Origin: Williamsia sp.
GTDB taxonomy: Bacteria; Bacteroidota; Bacteroidia; Chitinophagales; Chitinophagaceae
DNA length: 64,000 nucleotides
Direction: 5' to 3'
Assembly: GCA_015069695.1 (NCBI GenBank)
Contig: JADCRZ010000009.1
Coordinates: 141,396 to 205,395 of the forward strand
Shown: positions 54,313 to 63,953 of the stretch, piece by piece
How positions within the stretch are numbered: the stretch's first letter is position 1
Layout of the letters: every line of letters begins with the position of its first letter
Notes under the pieces: model-generated
What the model was told of the DNA's origin: nothing
The model's database searches: none
What the model saw: the letters and a program-made list of their open reading frames with translations, nothing else
Position numbers and translations under genes: made by a program

Positions 54313-54497
54313 TTTGGCTGGAGGGGTAGGGGTGGGTTCCTGCCCAAAAGTGTTTGATGTAAGCATACAGATACACTATCTCACCAAACGCACACAACCA
54401 GATCCAAACTGGTACTCATCCAGGATTTCCTCCTGCGTTTTCAATAGCTTTACGACCCGATAGCATAACCCCGGTACAATCAAATCATTCTGCCTGC

Positions 54498-56588
54498 ATG
54501 AAAGCCTTTTATCTCCTTGCTGTTTTAATGTTGCTTCTTACGCATGTTCCTTCCTATGCCCAAAGCTGGCGGGTGGTTACGAGGCCTGAGTATGCTGCCA
54601 TGCAGCGTGGCTTTGCTTCTCCGCCGCTGCCTTATGCGCAGACGATGGATTTCGGGTTGGGGGCCAACCTGGTGCCGGAGACTATTGCCCGCCAGCTGGA
54701 TTCGGTGTACAAGCAAGGCATCCGGGCCATCAGTATCGAGGGTAATTACAATTCGCCGGAGCCTTATCTTTCTCCCGGTTATATGGAGCGGGTAAAAGGT
54801 GTGGTAAGCGAATTGAAAAAACGCGGCATGCACCTGTGGATCATCGATGAAGGAAAATATCCAAGCGGGTTTGCGGGCGGACTGATCTCTAAAAATGCGC
54901 CGGAGTACCGCATGCAGGGCATTGTGGTGGCCGCGCGCATCCGGTTGAAAGAAGGGGAGAAGATCGTGGATCACCAGCTGCCGCAACAGGTCATCAGTGC
55001 AGTGGCCTTGAACGAAGCCAGCCAGGAAAACAAGCTCATCGATGTGGGTTCGGGTAGGTTGAACTGGCCCGGTGCACCCGGCAACTGGCAGATCATCCTG
55101 GCAGAGCACCGGTTCAAAACATCTGTGACACGCGCCGCTTCCAACCCCACCCACGGAAAAGATACGGTCAATTCCCTGATCGATTACCTCGATCCGGAAG
55201 CTACCCGTAAATTTATTGAGTTCACACATGAACAATATAAAAAATGGATCGGCGATGAGTTTGGAAAAACAGTGCTGGGCTTCCGGGGTGATGAGCCTGA
55301 ATATAATTTCACACCCTGGTCACCGCGATTGCTGGAAGTTTTCAAGCAGAAAAAAGGGTACGATATACAACCTTACCTGGCCAGCTTTTTCCTGCCGCAG
55401 CCTACCCGGGAACAAAAACTGGCCAAGGCTGATTTCTGGGATGTATGGTCTGACCTATTCCGGGATAATTTTTTTGGCGTCTTGTCAGACTGGTGTGCCC
55501 GGAACAACCTGGAGTTCATGGTTCATATCAACCATGAAGACAAGCTGATGGACCTGGCGCGCAGCGAAGGTGATTTTTTTAAAACCATGCGCCCTGTGCA
55601 GATACCGGGAGTGGATGCCATCTGGCACCAGATCTGGTACGATAACATCGCTGATTTTCCCAAGCTGGCTTCCTCCGCGGCGCACATGTACGGCCGGCCC
55701 CGTGCCCTGAGCGAAAGCTTCGCCGCGTACACGCCCCGGCCTACCGTAGCCGATGCCCGCTGGGTCGTGAATGAAGAAATGGTGCGGGGCATCAACCTGT
55801 TTGAATGGATGAACTGGGGCTCGGCCTATCTCCGCGATCCACTTTTTCCGGCCCTGAGTGCATATACCAACCGGGCATCCTGGCTGCTGGCCAATGGCGT
55901 TCCTGCTGCAAAGCTGGCGCTGTATTGTCCGACGGAAACCATGTGGCTGGGCAACTCCATGGCCGATAGCACCCTGCGGCTGACCGGCCGGCAGCTCCTG
56001 GAGCACCAGCTTGATTTTGATTATGTGGACCGCCAGGGAATCAGCACTGTCTTTAAGCTGGAAGCAGGCGGCTTTGTAAATGCCAGCGGACAAAAATATA
56101 CGACCATCTTGTTTCCTGCTGTCGACATCCTAACCACCGATGTCGTAGAAAGGCTAAAGGCTTTTGCAGCACATGGCGGCAAAGTCATTTTCATGAAAGG
56201 GCTTCCATCCCTCCTGGTACGGACCTCCTTCCTGCAGGCGGAAAAAATGCCTCCCTTCAACTGGGCCGCACAAATGGATGCTGATTCGGCAGGGGAAAGA
56301 TTTTGGACCAGTCTGCCGCATGATATAGTAGTTGGTAAAACCCTTCCTGCATTGAAATACCTGCACCGCAAATGGAAGGCGGCCGATCTCTATTTCTTTT
56401 TCAACGAGGGAAAAGAACAGGCCGATGTAGATGTTACCCTGGAAGGGACCGGTCCGGTCACTACATGGGATGCCGGGACGGGCGGGGTGGAGAAGATGGA
56501 CGGCGTGCTGCAGGAAAAGAAAGGCACAAAGATCAGGCTGTCCTTGCCTGGTTACGGCACAAAATTTATCGTAGTCGGAAACAAATAA
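54498..56588 (+). CDS. Secreted putative glycoside hydrolase, GH106 (alpha-L-rhamnosidase)-like
   Basis: 696 residues with a signal peptide ending 'PSYAQS'. The N-terminal barrel resembles GH106-type proteins: 'LDSVYKQGIRAISIEG', 'GMHLWIIDEGKYPSGFAGGL' (about 112-131), 'VLGFRGDEPEYNFTPWSP' (about 261-278) and 'FMVHINHED' are blocks where acid residues could be catalytic. Characterised GH106 enzymes are over 1000 residues, so the C-terminal beta domains are missing or reduced here, and this may be a distinct family. It is 19 bases upstream of the GH28 gene, an arrangement that fits rhamnogalacturonan breakdown. Confidence 0.7.
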   Translation: MKAFYLLAVLMLLLTHVPSYAQSWRVVTRPEYAAMQRGFASPPLPYAQTMDFGLGANLVPETIARQLDSVYKQGIRAISIEGNYNSPEPYLSPGYMERVKGVVSELKKRGMHLWIIDEGKYPSGFAGGLISKNAPEYRMQGIVVAARIRLKEGEKIVDHQLPQQVISAVALNEASQENKLIDVGSGRLNWPGAPGNWQIILAEHRFKTSVTRAASNPTHGKDTVNSLIDYLDPEATRKFIEFTHEQYKKWIGDEFGKTVLGFRGDEPEYNFTPWSPRLLEVFKQKKGYDIQPYLASFFLPQPTREQKLAKADFWDVWSDLFRDNFFGVLSDWCARNNLEFMVHINHEDKLMDLARSEGDFFKTMRPVQIPGVDAIWHQIWYDNIADFPKLASSAAHMYGRPRALSESFAAYTPRPTVADARWVVNEEMVRGINLFEWMNWGSAYLRDPLFPALSAYTNRASWLLANGVPAAKLALYCPTETMWLGNSMADSTLRLTGRQLLEHQLDFDYVDRQGISTVFKLEAGGFVNASGQKYTTILFPAVDILTTDVVERLKAFAAHGGKVIFMKGLPSLLVRTSFLQAEKMPPFNWAAQMDADSAGERFWTSLPHDIVVGKTLPALKYLHRKWKAADLYFFFNEGKEQADVDVTLEGTGPVTTWDAGTGGVEKMDGVLQEKKGTKIRLSLPGYGTKFIVVGNK

Positions 56589-56607
56589 AAACGATCAATC
56601 TTTCAAC

Positions 56608-57822
56608 ATGAAATCCGTTGCTTACTTTTTTGCCTGTTTGGTCATCTGTCTGCCGCTTTCTTCTTTTTATCTTTCTAAAGAAAAAACTTTTGTGATCACT
56701 GATTCCGGCGCGGTTGATGACGGACATACAGTCAACACCCTCTCTATCCAGCGGGCGATAGACCAATGTGCCGAAGCAGGAGGCGGGACGGTGGTCGTGC
56801 CCAAAGGAACGTTTATCAGCGGCGCTGTTTTCCTGAAGCAGGGAACCCAACTCCGCCTGGAAAAAGGCGGTACCCTGAAGGGCTCGCTGGACGAGGCCGA
56901 CTACCCGCAGATCGATACGCGCTGGGAAGGGGAAGAAAAAAAGTGGACAGCCTGCCTGGTCAATGCCATCGGGCTGCATGATGTAACGGTGACGGGCCCG
57001 GGAACCCTGGATGGTTCAGGAGAAGAGTGGACGGCCAAAGGCAGGAGCGGCACCCGCTTTGGAAGGCCCCGGCTGATCGGGTTTCAGAACTGCACCCGGG
57101 TACATGCAAGCAACCTGTCGTTGCGCAACCAGGCTTCCTGGGGCTTGTTTGTATTGTATTGTTCGGAGGCAGAGATCAGCAACCTGCACATCAGGGCCGC
57201 GCACAATATTCCCAGCTCTGATGGGATCGACATAGACTCAGGAAACAAGATCCATATCAGCAACTGCGACATCGATGTAAATGATGATTGCATTTCAATC
57301 AAGTCCGGAAAAGATGAAGATGGGCTGCGGGTAAACCGGCCTTCGGAAAATATCCTGATTGAACAATGCAGGTTTGGCTACGGGCATGGCGGCGTGGCAA
57401 TGGGAAGCGAAACCTCCGGCGGTATCCGGAACGTGGTGGTCAGAAACTGCACCGCTGATTCCGCCAACTGGGCACCCGTCCGGTTTAAGACACAGCCCAG
57501 CCGCAGCGGAGTCGTTGAAAACATAACCTATGAAAATATTACGCTCAACCATACCCGCAAAGCATTCGAGTTTAACATGGCCTGGAGAATGGTAAATCCC
57601 AAACCGGCTGCAAACGTATTGCCGGTGGTCAGGAACATACAAATCACCCGGGTAAGCGGCACTGCGGATGCTGCCGGCGACATGCACGGACTCGCAGGCA
57701 GTCCGATCAGCGGCGTAAAATTTAAAGACTGCATCCTGCATACCTCCAAAGGCCTTGTACTGGAAAACACCGAACGGGTTGATACCAGTGGCTTAAAGAT
57801 CATCCAGCCCCGGCAGCAATAG
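56608..57822 (+). CDS. GH28 polygalacturonase-family pectinase, secreted
   Basis: 404 residues with a signal peptide at about 1-20. The parallel beta-helix shows GH28's four blocks: 'SSDGIDIDS' (203-211, replacing NTD), 'NDDCISIKSG' (225-234) with the two catalytic Asp residues, 'YGHGGVAMGSE' (258-268) with His260, and 'VRFKT' (291-295, replacing RIK). It cleaves homogalacturonan or rhamnogalacturonan backbones; which one is undecided. It starts 19 bases after the GH106-like gene on the same strand. Confidence 0.92.
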   Translation: MKSVAYFFACLVICLPLSSFYLSKEKTFVITDSGAVDDGHTVNTLSIQRAIDQCAEAGGGTVVVPKGTFISGAVFLKQGTQLRLEKGGTLKGSLDEADYPQIDTRWEGEEKKWTACLVNAIGLHDVTVTGPGTLDGSGEEWTAKGRSGTRFGRPRLIGFQNCTRVHASNLSLRNQASWGLFVLYCSEAEISNLHIRAAHNIPSSDGIDIDSGNKIHISNCDIDVNDDCISIKSGKDEDGLRVNRPSENILIEQCRFGYGHGGVAMGSETSGGIRNVVVRNCTADSANWAPVRFKTQPSRSGVVENITYENITLNHTRKAFEFNMAWRMVNPKPAANVLPVVRNIQITRVSGTADAAGDMHGLAGSPISGVKFKDCILHTSKGLVLENTERVDTSGLKIIQPRQQ

Positions 57823-58082
57823 AATCCCTACGGTCCTTTGTCCCTGGCATCCAAAGCCGCCTTTGATAGTCAGCAATGCGGTGTATGGGCCGGGCCGGTT
57901 GGGGTCGCTCCGGGTGACAGAAACATTTTATAGAAATCTGTCCCGGAATCCGTCGTAATTCTGTTTAAAAATGATAGCTTTAAACAAATTATAGAAATCT
58001 CCTGATGGGAAAGGTTTTCGTAGGGTGCGGAATGGTACAAGCAATCACGCTGTCGCGGTAACCTCTTTAACAACATTGCCAT

Positions 58083-58892
58083 ATGAAATCCAAGACAAGG
58101 AACCATTTGTCCGGTTGCTGTTTTCTTCTTTTTGTTTTGCTGATGGGAAGCTGTAAAAAAGAAGACAGGGAATTAGGCGTAAAAGCAACTGCTGCTTTTA
58201 CTGCAACGTCCATGTCGAGCAGGATCAATACTTTTCTGCTGCAAAGCACTTCCCAGAACGCATTTGCTTATATGTGGGACAAGGGTACCGGCAATTTTGT
58301 AAAAGGGGGTGCCACTGATACCGCTTACTTCCCCTTGAAAGGAACTTACACGATCAAATTAAAGGCTTTTGGCAGGGGCGGGTACGACAGCACGGCGCAA
58401 ACCGTCACCGTGGGGGTAGATGATGTGCTGAACAATCCGACATTCAAACTGCTTACCGCAAAAAGCTGGAAACTCAATGCCAGCGTAGCCGACCCGATCA
58501 TCGTTGGAACAGAAGCAAATCCGTCCCAGTATTTTGCCGGCGGGGCTCTGGCAAACTGCCAGACCGATGATATATATACTTTCAAAACTGATCTCACGCT
58601 AACGTACAATGCCAGCGGCGCCACGTTCAACGCGGGCAATGTTGCACCCAATTATACCTGCGGCATCGACAGGTCGTACAGCGATAAATTTACATTCAAT
58701 CCCAGTGTGCCGTCCGGTTCGGCCGGTATTGCCCAGCTTACGTTGCCGGGCACAGTACCCAACAGGTTTATAGGGGTGACTGATGTGTCTTCCAACAATT
58801 ACCGGATCATATCTATATCATCCACTGCAATGGTCCTGCGTTCAGGTACCGCAAGTGAAACGGTGCACCAGTTTAAATTTGTTGCGCAGTAA
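58083..58892 (+). CDS. PKD-like lipoprotein, candidate surface glycan-binding protein
   Basis: 269 residues. The lipobox is 'LMGSC' (Cys24) before 'KKEDRELG'. Residues about 36-120 look like a PKD-type immunoglobulin fold ('AFAYMWDKGTGNFVKGGATD', 'FPLKGTYTIKLKAFGRGGYD'). The rest (about 130-269) resembles the lipocalin-like C-terminal domains of Bacteroidota lipoproteins ('AKSWKLNASVADPI', 'IYTFKTDLTLTYNASG'). The gene directly precedes a SusC (42-base gap), where surface glycan-binding proteins are often encoded, but no binding residues can be named. Confidence 0.75.
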   Translation: MKSKTRNHLSGCCFLLFVLLMGSCKKEDRELGVKATAAFTATSMSSRINTFLLQSTSQNAFAYMWDKGTGNFVKGGATDTAYFPLKGTYTIKLKAFGRGGYDSTAQTVTVGVDDVLNNPTFKLLTAKSWKLNASVADPIIVGTEANPSQYFAGGALANCQTDDIYTFKTDLTLTYNASGATFNAGNVAPNYTCGIDRSYSDKFTFNPSVPSGSAGIAQLTLPGTVPNRFIGVTDVSSNNYRIISISSTAMVLRSGTASETVHQFKFVAQ

Positions 58893-58934
58893 ATATGCAG
58901 AAGGATTTATTTAAAGAAGAAAACAGCTTACCAT

Positions 58935-61900
58935 ATGAAGATAAAACTTACGCTCCTGTCAGGTTTGTTGCTGATCTTATTTTGGGGAGAGATGCGTGCC
59001 CAGGGCTTTCAGGTCACCGGCAAGGTAACCCGCAAAACCACCGGCGAGCCTTTGTCCGGTGCTTCCGTGCTGGTACAGGGTTCCGCTGCCGGCACTACAA
59101 CCGATGCGCAAGGCAATTTCACCATTACCCTGCCCCGCAGAGGTGCTGTGATCACAGTTACGTATGCGGGCATGAACAACCAGGAGATCACCGTGAACGG
59201 AACAGGTGCGTTGACGATCCAGCTGGATAATACGGGCTCCGGTACCTTGAACGAGGTGGTGGTAGTAGGTTATGGCCAGCAAAGAAGATCGAATGTAACG
59301 GGGGCCATTGCAACCGTAGGCACCAGGGAACTGGTGCAAAGTCCGGTGGCCGATATGAGTACGGCCCTGCAGGGCCGGGTGCCGGGGATCATTACCAAAC
59401 AAGGTTCCGGGGAGCCGGGTGCAGACGCAGCCGCCATCTACATCAGGGGCGTTTCTACATTCGGCGGCAGCAATGAACCACTTTATGTGGTGGACGGGAT
59501 CGTGCGCGACAAACGCGATTTCTCTCAACTGGATCCGAATGAAATTGAATCCGTGAGCGTACTGAAAGATGCTTCTTCGGCAGCCATCTTTGGTGTGAAA
59601 GGCGCCAATGGCGTTATCCTCGTCACCACCAAAAGAGGAAAATCCGGCAGGATGGTTTCAAGCTACTCATTCAATTACGGATTGCAAAAGGTCACAAAAT
59701 TTAATGACAACCTGGGCTCGTATGAATACGCTACGTTGTTGAATGAAGCCCTGTTGAATGACAACCTGCCGCTGGCATTTACAAATGCCCAAATTGAAAA
59801 ATACAGGACCGGCAGCGACCCCGTGCTTTACCCGAATACCAACTGGCAAAAGCTGGTACTGGGCGGCACCGCTCCGCAAATGCAGCACAACCTTTCTTTT
59901 ACCGGCGGCGCAGACAGGGTAAAGTATTTTGCTTCCCTGGGCTACCTGGACCAAAGCGGCTTGTACAGCTCATTAAAATACAAGCGGTACAATATCCGGC
60001 TGAACCTTGATCTGCAGGTAACAAAAACCACCCGGCTTTCTGTCGATCTCTCCGGCAGGATGGAACAAAGAACAGCGCCTACTACCGGCATCTCCGGTAT
60101 TTTTGAACATACAACCAGAAACCCGCCCACTATACCGGCTTATTATCCCGGTGTAGGCTATGCGCAGGTGGGCTCGTACGTAAACACATTGAGAGCTGTT
60201 GATCCCGCAGCCGGCTATAACAAACCCGAAAGCAATGTCATCCTCTCTACCCTGCAGCTGGAACAGCAGATCCCGGGCATAAGAGGCTTGTCAATTAAGG
60301 GTGTGCTTGCTTTTGATAAACGGTTTAACTACCAGAAAACCTGGAGCAACAACGTATATGTGTATACTGCCAACCCTACCACTGGCAACTACGACCGCTC
60401 TGCCTACCAGAACCCCAGCCTCTTTGAAAGTTTTTACCAGCAAAGCGCGACTGAACTGCAGGGCCAGCTGAATTACAACAACCGCTTTGGTAAACATGGC
60501 GTGTCTGCCCTTGTATTGTTGTTGCAAAAGGAAACGCCTTCCAATTACCTGGCTGCCGGCAGATCCGGCTACGCGATTTCCAATTTTGACGTGTTGAGCC
60601 AGGGGCCGGCCACCAACCCCGCAGGTACGATCACGGAAACCATTGCCGGCACCAAAGACCGCACAGCCCTCCGCAGCGCCGCTGCCCGCATCAACTACGA
60701 TTACGACAACAAGTATATATTCCAGGCCAGTTTGCGCAGGGATGAATCTGAAAACTTTGCCCCCGATGTAAGAACCGGTTATTTCCCTGCTTTTTCTGCC
60801 GGCTGGGTCGTATCGAGCGAGGATTTTATGGAAGAAACAAGATCCTTTCTTGATTACTTGAAAGTAAAAGGATCATGGGGCAAGCTGGGAAATGATGCCA
60901 TCAGCGGCGCCCGCTTTTTATATTTGGCCCGCTACCAAACCGTTGCCAATACCTATGCCTTTGGCGGCTCATCTGTACCCGGACTAAACCCGACCGCAGC
61001 CAACCCGGATGTTACCTGGGAAAGATCGGAAAAAACCGATATAGGACTGGAGGCCCGTTTCTTAAAAGGGTTGTTTGGATTGGAAGTTGATTTCTTCCAG
61101 GAACACAGAACAGGCATCCTGGCATCCCGTTCCGCACAGATACCGCAGGCTTTCGGAGGCCCGCTGGCTGTTGAGAACTTAGGTGAAACAAAAAACAGGG
61201 GCGTGGAACTGACCCTCGTACACAACAAGGTGCTTTCAGAAGATCTTTCTTATTCCGTGCGCGGCAACCTGACGCTTACAAGCAATGAGATCGTATATGC
61301 GGCAGAGGCCACCAATGTTCCTGCTGCATTCAGGGTAACCGGCCATCCGATCGGGTCTTACTACGGACTCAAAGCCATCGGCATTATCCGGGATTCTTCC
61401 ATGCTGAAATCATATGGCAAAACAACCCAGTTTCCATACGGCCTCGGCGACATCATGTACCAGGACGTAAACAACGATGGAAAAATAGACGATGCAGACA
61501 GGCAGTTCCTCAGCAGTGGGACGGTACCCTTAGTGGTATACGGCATTTCCGGTGGCGTCAACTTCCGGGGCATTGAGCTGAACTTTCTTTTCCAGGGCGC
61601 TACCAGATCATACCAGCAGCTAACCAACAACGCAGGCTTTGCATTCTTCAACGGCGGCCGCGTAACAGGAGAATGGCTGGACCGCTGGACACCTGATCAT
61701 CCCGATGCAAAATACCCGCGCCTGTCCACCAATGCCACCGCTACCACCAACAATTACCAGATACCCGGCGGACCACCCTATGGCAATGGCGGAAACAGTT
61801 TCTGGATACAAAATGCTTCTTATCTCCGGTTGAAAAACGTAGAGCTCGCCTACACATTCAAGCCTGCTTTCCTGACAAAGATCGGGGCCAGCCAGCTCAG

Positions 61901-62033
61901 GGTGTATGCAACGGGTCAGAACCTGTTTACCGTTACCGGTATCAAAAACGTAGATCCGGAAAATACAGATACCGGCGGCTGGTATTACCCGGTTCAGTCT
62001 GTTTACAATTTTGGTTTGAACATTCAATTTTAA
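58935..62033 (+). CDS. SusC-family TonB-dependent receptor, fourth copy
   Basis: 1032 residues. The signal peptide ends 'GEMRAQG', followed by a carboxypeptidase-D-like domain (about 25-97, 'VTGKVTRKTTGEPLSGASVL'), TonB box 'NEVVVVGYGQQRR' (106-118), a plug with 'LYVVDGIVRDKRDFSQLDPN' and 'AAIFGVKGANGVILVTTKRG', and a barrel ending 'YNFGLNIQF'. No STN domain. Together with the SusD 39 bases downstream and the lipoprotein upstream it makes a complete import unit, close to the GH28 and GH106-like enzymes, so pectic oligosaccharides are the probable cargo. Confidence 0.95.
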   Translation: MKIKLTLLSGLLLILFWGEMRAQGFQVTGKVTRKTTGEPLSGASVLVQGSAAGTTTDAQGNFTITLPRRGAVITVTYAGMNNQEITVNGTGALTIQLDNTGSGTLNEVVVVGYGQQRRSNVTGAIATVGTRELVQSPVADMSTALQGRVPGIITKQGSGEPGADAAAIYIRGVSTFGGSNEPLYVVDGIVRDKRDFSQLDPNEIESVSVLKDASSAAIFGVKGANGVILVTTKRGKSGRMVSSYSFNYGLQKVTKFNDNLGSYEYATLLNEALLNDNLPLAFTNAQIEKYRTGSDPVLYPNTNWQKLVLGGTAPQMQHNLSFTGGADRVKYFASLGYLDQSGLYSSLKYKRYNIRLNLDLQVTKTTRLSVDLSGRMEQRTAPTTGISGIFEHTTRNPPTIPAYYPGVGYAQVGSYVNTLRAVDPAAGYNKPESNVILSTLQLEQQIPGIRGLSIKGVLAFDKRFNYQKTWSNNVYVYTANPTTGNYDRSAYQNPSLFESFYQQSATELQGQLNYNNRFGKHGVSALVLLLQKETPSNYLAAGRSGYAISNFDVLSQGPATNPAGTITETIAGTKDRTALRSAAARINYDYDNKYIFQASLRRDESENFAPDVRTGYFPAFSAGWVVSSEDFMEETRSFLDYLKVKGSWGKLGNDAISGARFLYLARYQTVANTYAFGGSSVPGLNPTAANPDVTWERSEKTDIGLEARFLKGLFGLEVDFFQEHRTGILASRSAQIPQAFGGPLAVENLGETKNRGVELTLVHNKVLSEDLSYSVRGNLTLTSNEIVYAAEATNVPAAFRVTGHPIGSYYGLKAIGIIRDSSMLKSYGKTTQFPYGLGDIMYQDVNNDGKIDDADRQFLSSGTVPLVVYGISGGVNFRGIELNFLFQGATRSYQQLTNNAGFAFFNGGRVTGEWLDRWTPDHPDAKYPRLSTNATATTNNYQIPGGPPYGNGGNSFWIQNASYLRLKNVELAYTFKPAFLTKIGASQLRVYATGQNLFTVTGIKNVDPENTDTGGWYYPVQSVYNFGLNIQF

Positions 62034-62072
62034 AAGGGGCTGGTAGAGGCTTATCAAACAAAAAAGACTATC

Positions 62073-63746
62073 ATGACAAGAAAACTTACATGGATTGCCG
62101 GCATACTGATCATGGCCTGCATCGCCGTTTCTTGTAAGAAGAATTTACTGGACATTTATCCCAGCGATGCCCTGTCGGATGTAGATGTATGGAAAGATCT
62201 GCAGCTGGTAGACAGGTTCTTATCAAACACCTATGGCACCCTCCCCAACGGATTCAACCGGCGGGACCAGCAGCCTGGTAATGCAGACTGGTCGCGGGGT
62301 ATGACGGCCTTTGCCATGGCAGAGGATGATGCGGAATGCAACAACCTGGCTGGCTCTACGCATAGCCTGAACCAGGGCGTGCTGCCCAATACATGGGCCT
62401 ATGCAGAAGACATCTGGATCCAGAACTATGGTGTGATCCGGAAAGCCAATACGCTGCTGGATAAGATAGACGCGGTGCCGGGTGATGATGCGCTGAAAAA
62501 ACGCATGAAGGCGGAAGCCCAGTTTCTCCGGGCATTTTGTTATGAAGAGCTGGTCAAATGCTACGGCGGTGTTCCGCTGCTGCTGACCGCCGGAACGCCC
62601 GACCAGTCTATCGTTCCGCGGAATACCTACGATGAATGCATTGCGCAGATCCTGAAAGACTGCAACGAAGCAGCCGCCGTGCTGCCCGTCACGTATGCCC
62701 CCGCAGATAGGGGCCGTGCCACCAAAGTGGCTGCGCTGGCCTTAAAGGCCAGGACGCTGTTGTATTATGCCAGTCCGCTGAACAACGGGGGCAACATCGC
62801 TACAAGATGGCAGGATGCAGCCAAAGCAGCCAAAGATGTTATGGCATACGGCCCCCCGCCCGGCACCAACGACTATGGCCTTTATCCTGATTACTACCGG
62901 CTCTTTATTGACGACCTGAACAAGGAAATCATTTTCGCACGCATCTTTCAAAACCCCAGTCCGAATGTGGGTGGCGACAGGCCCAAATGGTATATGAGTG
63001 TACCCGGTGTAAACGACGGCGCCTGGGGCGGCTTTTCGCCTTCTCAAAACCTCGTAGACGCCTATGAAATGAAAAACGGCCGGCGCATTGCCGACCAGTC
63101 GTCAGGATACAATCCGCAGGATCCTTATACAAACCGCGACAGCCGCCTGGATAAATCAGTCCTCCACCAGGGATCGAAGTACAAGGCAGGCATCATCATA
63201 GAAACCTACCGCGGAGGAAATACCAATAACACCAACCGGCTGGACAGTTCAAAGACCGGTTACGGACTGATGAAAATGGTCGATACATCCAGGTATGGCG
63301 CTGCCGGCGATGCAGACAACGACTGGATCTTTATCCGCTATGCGGAAGTGCTGCTCAACTATGCAGAAGCACAAAACGAAGCAGCCGGCCCTGATGCCAC
63401 CGTGTATGATGCCATCAACCAGATCCGCGCAAGATCCGGACAGCCTCCGCTGGCCGGCTTGTCGCAGGCTGACCTGCGTGAACGCATCCGGAATGAAAGA
63501 AGAGTGGAATTGTCGTTTGAGGAACACCGTTTCTTTGATGTGCGAAGATGGAAGCTGGGATCTGTTTATTTCAATGCGCCCCTGAATAAGGTCAGCATCA
63601 CAAGAGATGCCGGTGGCGCCCTGATCTACTCCTATCCAAAATGGGAAGACCGCATTTTCCAGGACTACCAGAACCTCCTGCCCATCCCGCAATCAGAGAT
63701 AGACAGAAATCCAAAGCTTACACAAAACCCCGGGTATACTAAGTAA
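62073..63746 (+). CDS. SusD-family lipoprotein, fourth copy
   Basis: 557 residues. The lipobox is 'IAVSC' (Cys21) before 'KKNLLDIYPS'. Family marks are 'KAEAQFLRAFCYEELVKCYG', 'VPLLLTAG', 'DWIFIRYAEVLLNYAEAQNE', 'RARSGQPPLAGL', 'ERRVELSFEEHRFFDVRRWK' and the terminal 'LLPIPQSEI...LTQNPGY'. It covers the SusC upstream and binds incoming oligosaccharide. It closes the gene cluster that starts with the GH106-like gene. Confidence 0.95.
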   Translation: MTRKLTWIAGILIMACIAVSCKKNLLDIYPSDALSDVDVWKDLQLVDRFLSNTYGTLPNGFNRRDQQPGNADWSRGMTAFAMAEDDAECNNLAGSTHSLNQGVLPNTWAYAEDIWIQNYGVIRKANTLLDKIDAVPGDDALKKRMKAEAQFLRAFCYEELVKCYGGVPLLLTAGTPDQSIVPRNTYDECIAQILKDCNEAAAVLPVTYAPADRGRATKVAALALKARTLLYYASPLNNGGNIATRWQDAAKAAKDVMAYGPPPGTNDYGLYPDYYRLFIDDLNKEIIFARIFQNPSPNVGGDRPKWYMSVPGVNDGAWGGFSPSQNLVDAYEMKNGRRIADQSSGYNPQDPYTNRDSRLDKSVLHQGSKYKAGIIIETYRGGNTNNTNRLDSSKTGYGLMKMVDTSRYGAAGDADNDWIFIRYAEVLLNYAEAQNEAAGPDATVYDAINQIRARSGQPPLAGLSQADLRERIRNERRVELSFEEHRFFDVRRWKLGSVYFNAPLNKVSITRDAGGALIYSYPKWEDRIFQDYQNLLPIPQSEIDRNPKLTQNPGYTK

Positions 63747-63831
63747 GCAGCGAACGAATGCGCTGGTATGGAATGTCAATGATGTTACAAAGACCTTCAA
63801 TTGAATGGACTGGTATGGTACAGCTCATTAA

Positions 63832-63847
63832 CCCCTCCCGGGAGGGG
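63832..63847. repeat. GC-rich perfect palindrome, copy 1
   Basis: CCCCTCCCGGGAGGGG, a perfect 16-base palindrome, 86 bases after the SusD stop. An identical copy lies 22 bases further on. It could be part of a dispersed Bacteroidota repeat or a transcription-ending hairpin, although the centre leaves no loop. Confidence 0.75.
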
Positions 63848-63869
63848 ATGAAAAGGGCGTTTGTATTAT

Positions 63870-63885
63870 CCCCTCCCGGGAGGGG
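63870..63885. repeat. GC-rich perfect palindrome, copy 2
   Basis: Second identical copy of CCCCTCCCGGGAGGGG. Because the two are self-complementary, an RNA could fold either into two small hairpins or into one long stem pairing copy 1 with copy 2 around the 22-base spacer. Confidence 0.75.
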
Positions 63886-63953
63886 TAGCTAATCTTGTAG
63901 GGGTTTGAGCAAGTAAAGAGTAAAAGTTAGAATTTTGTGATCAAAAAGAGTTG

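Noticed and set aside
54320..54338. GGAGGGGTAGGGGTGGGTT as a half copy of the palindromic repeat at 63832
   Set aside because: Only about 10 bases are shared with the right arm and flank of the 63870 copy; this is too short to separate from chance in G-rich DNA.
57870..58106. 78-codon minus-strand frame in the gap before the lipoprotein gene
   Set aside because: It overlaps the lipoprotein start, has no signal, motif or ribosome site, and has atypical composition.
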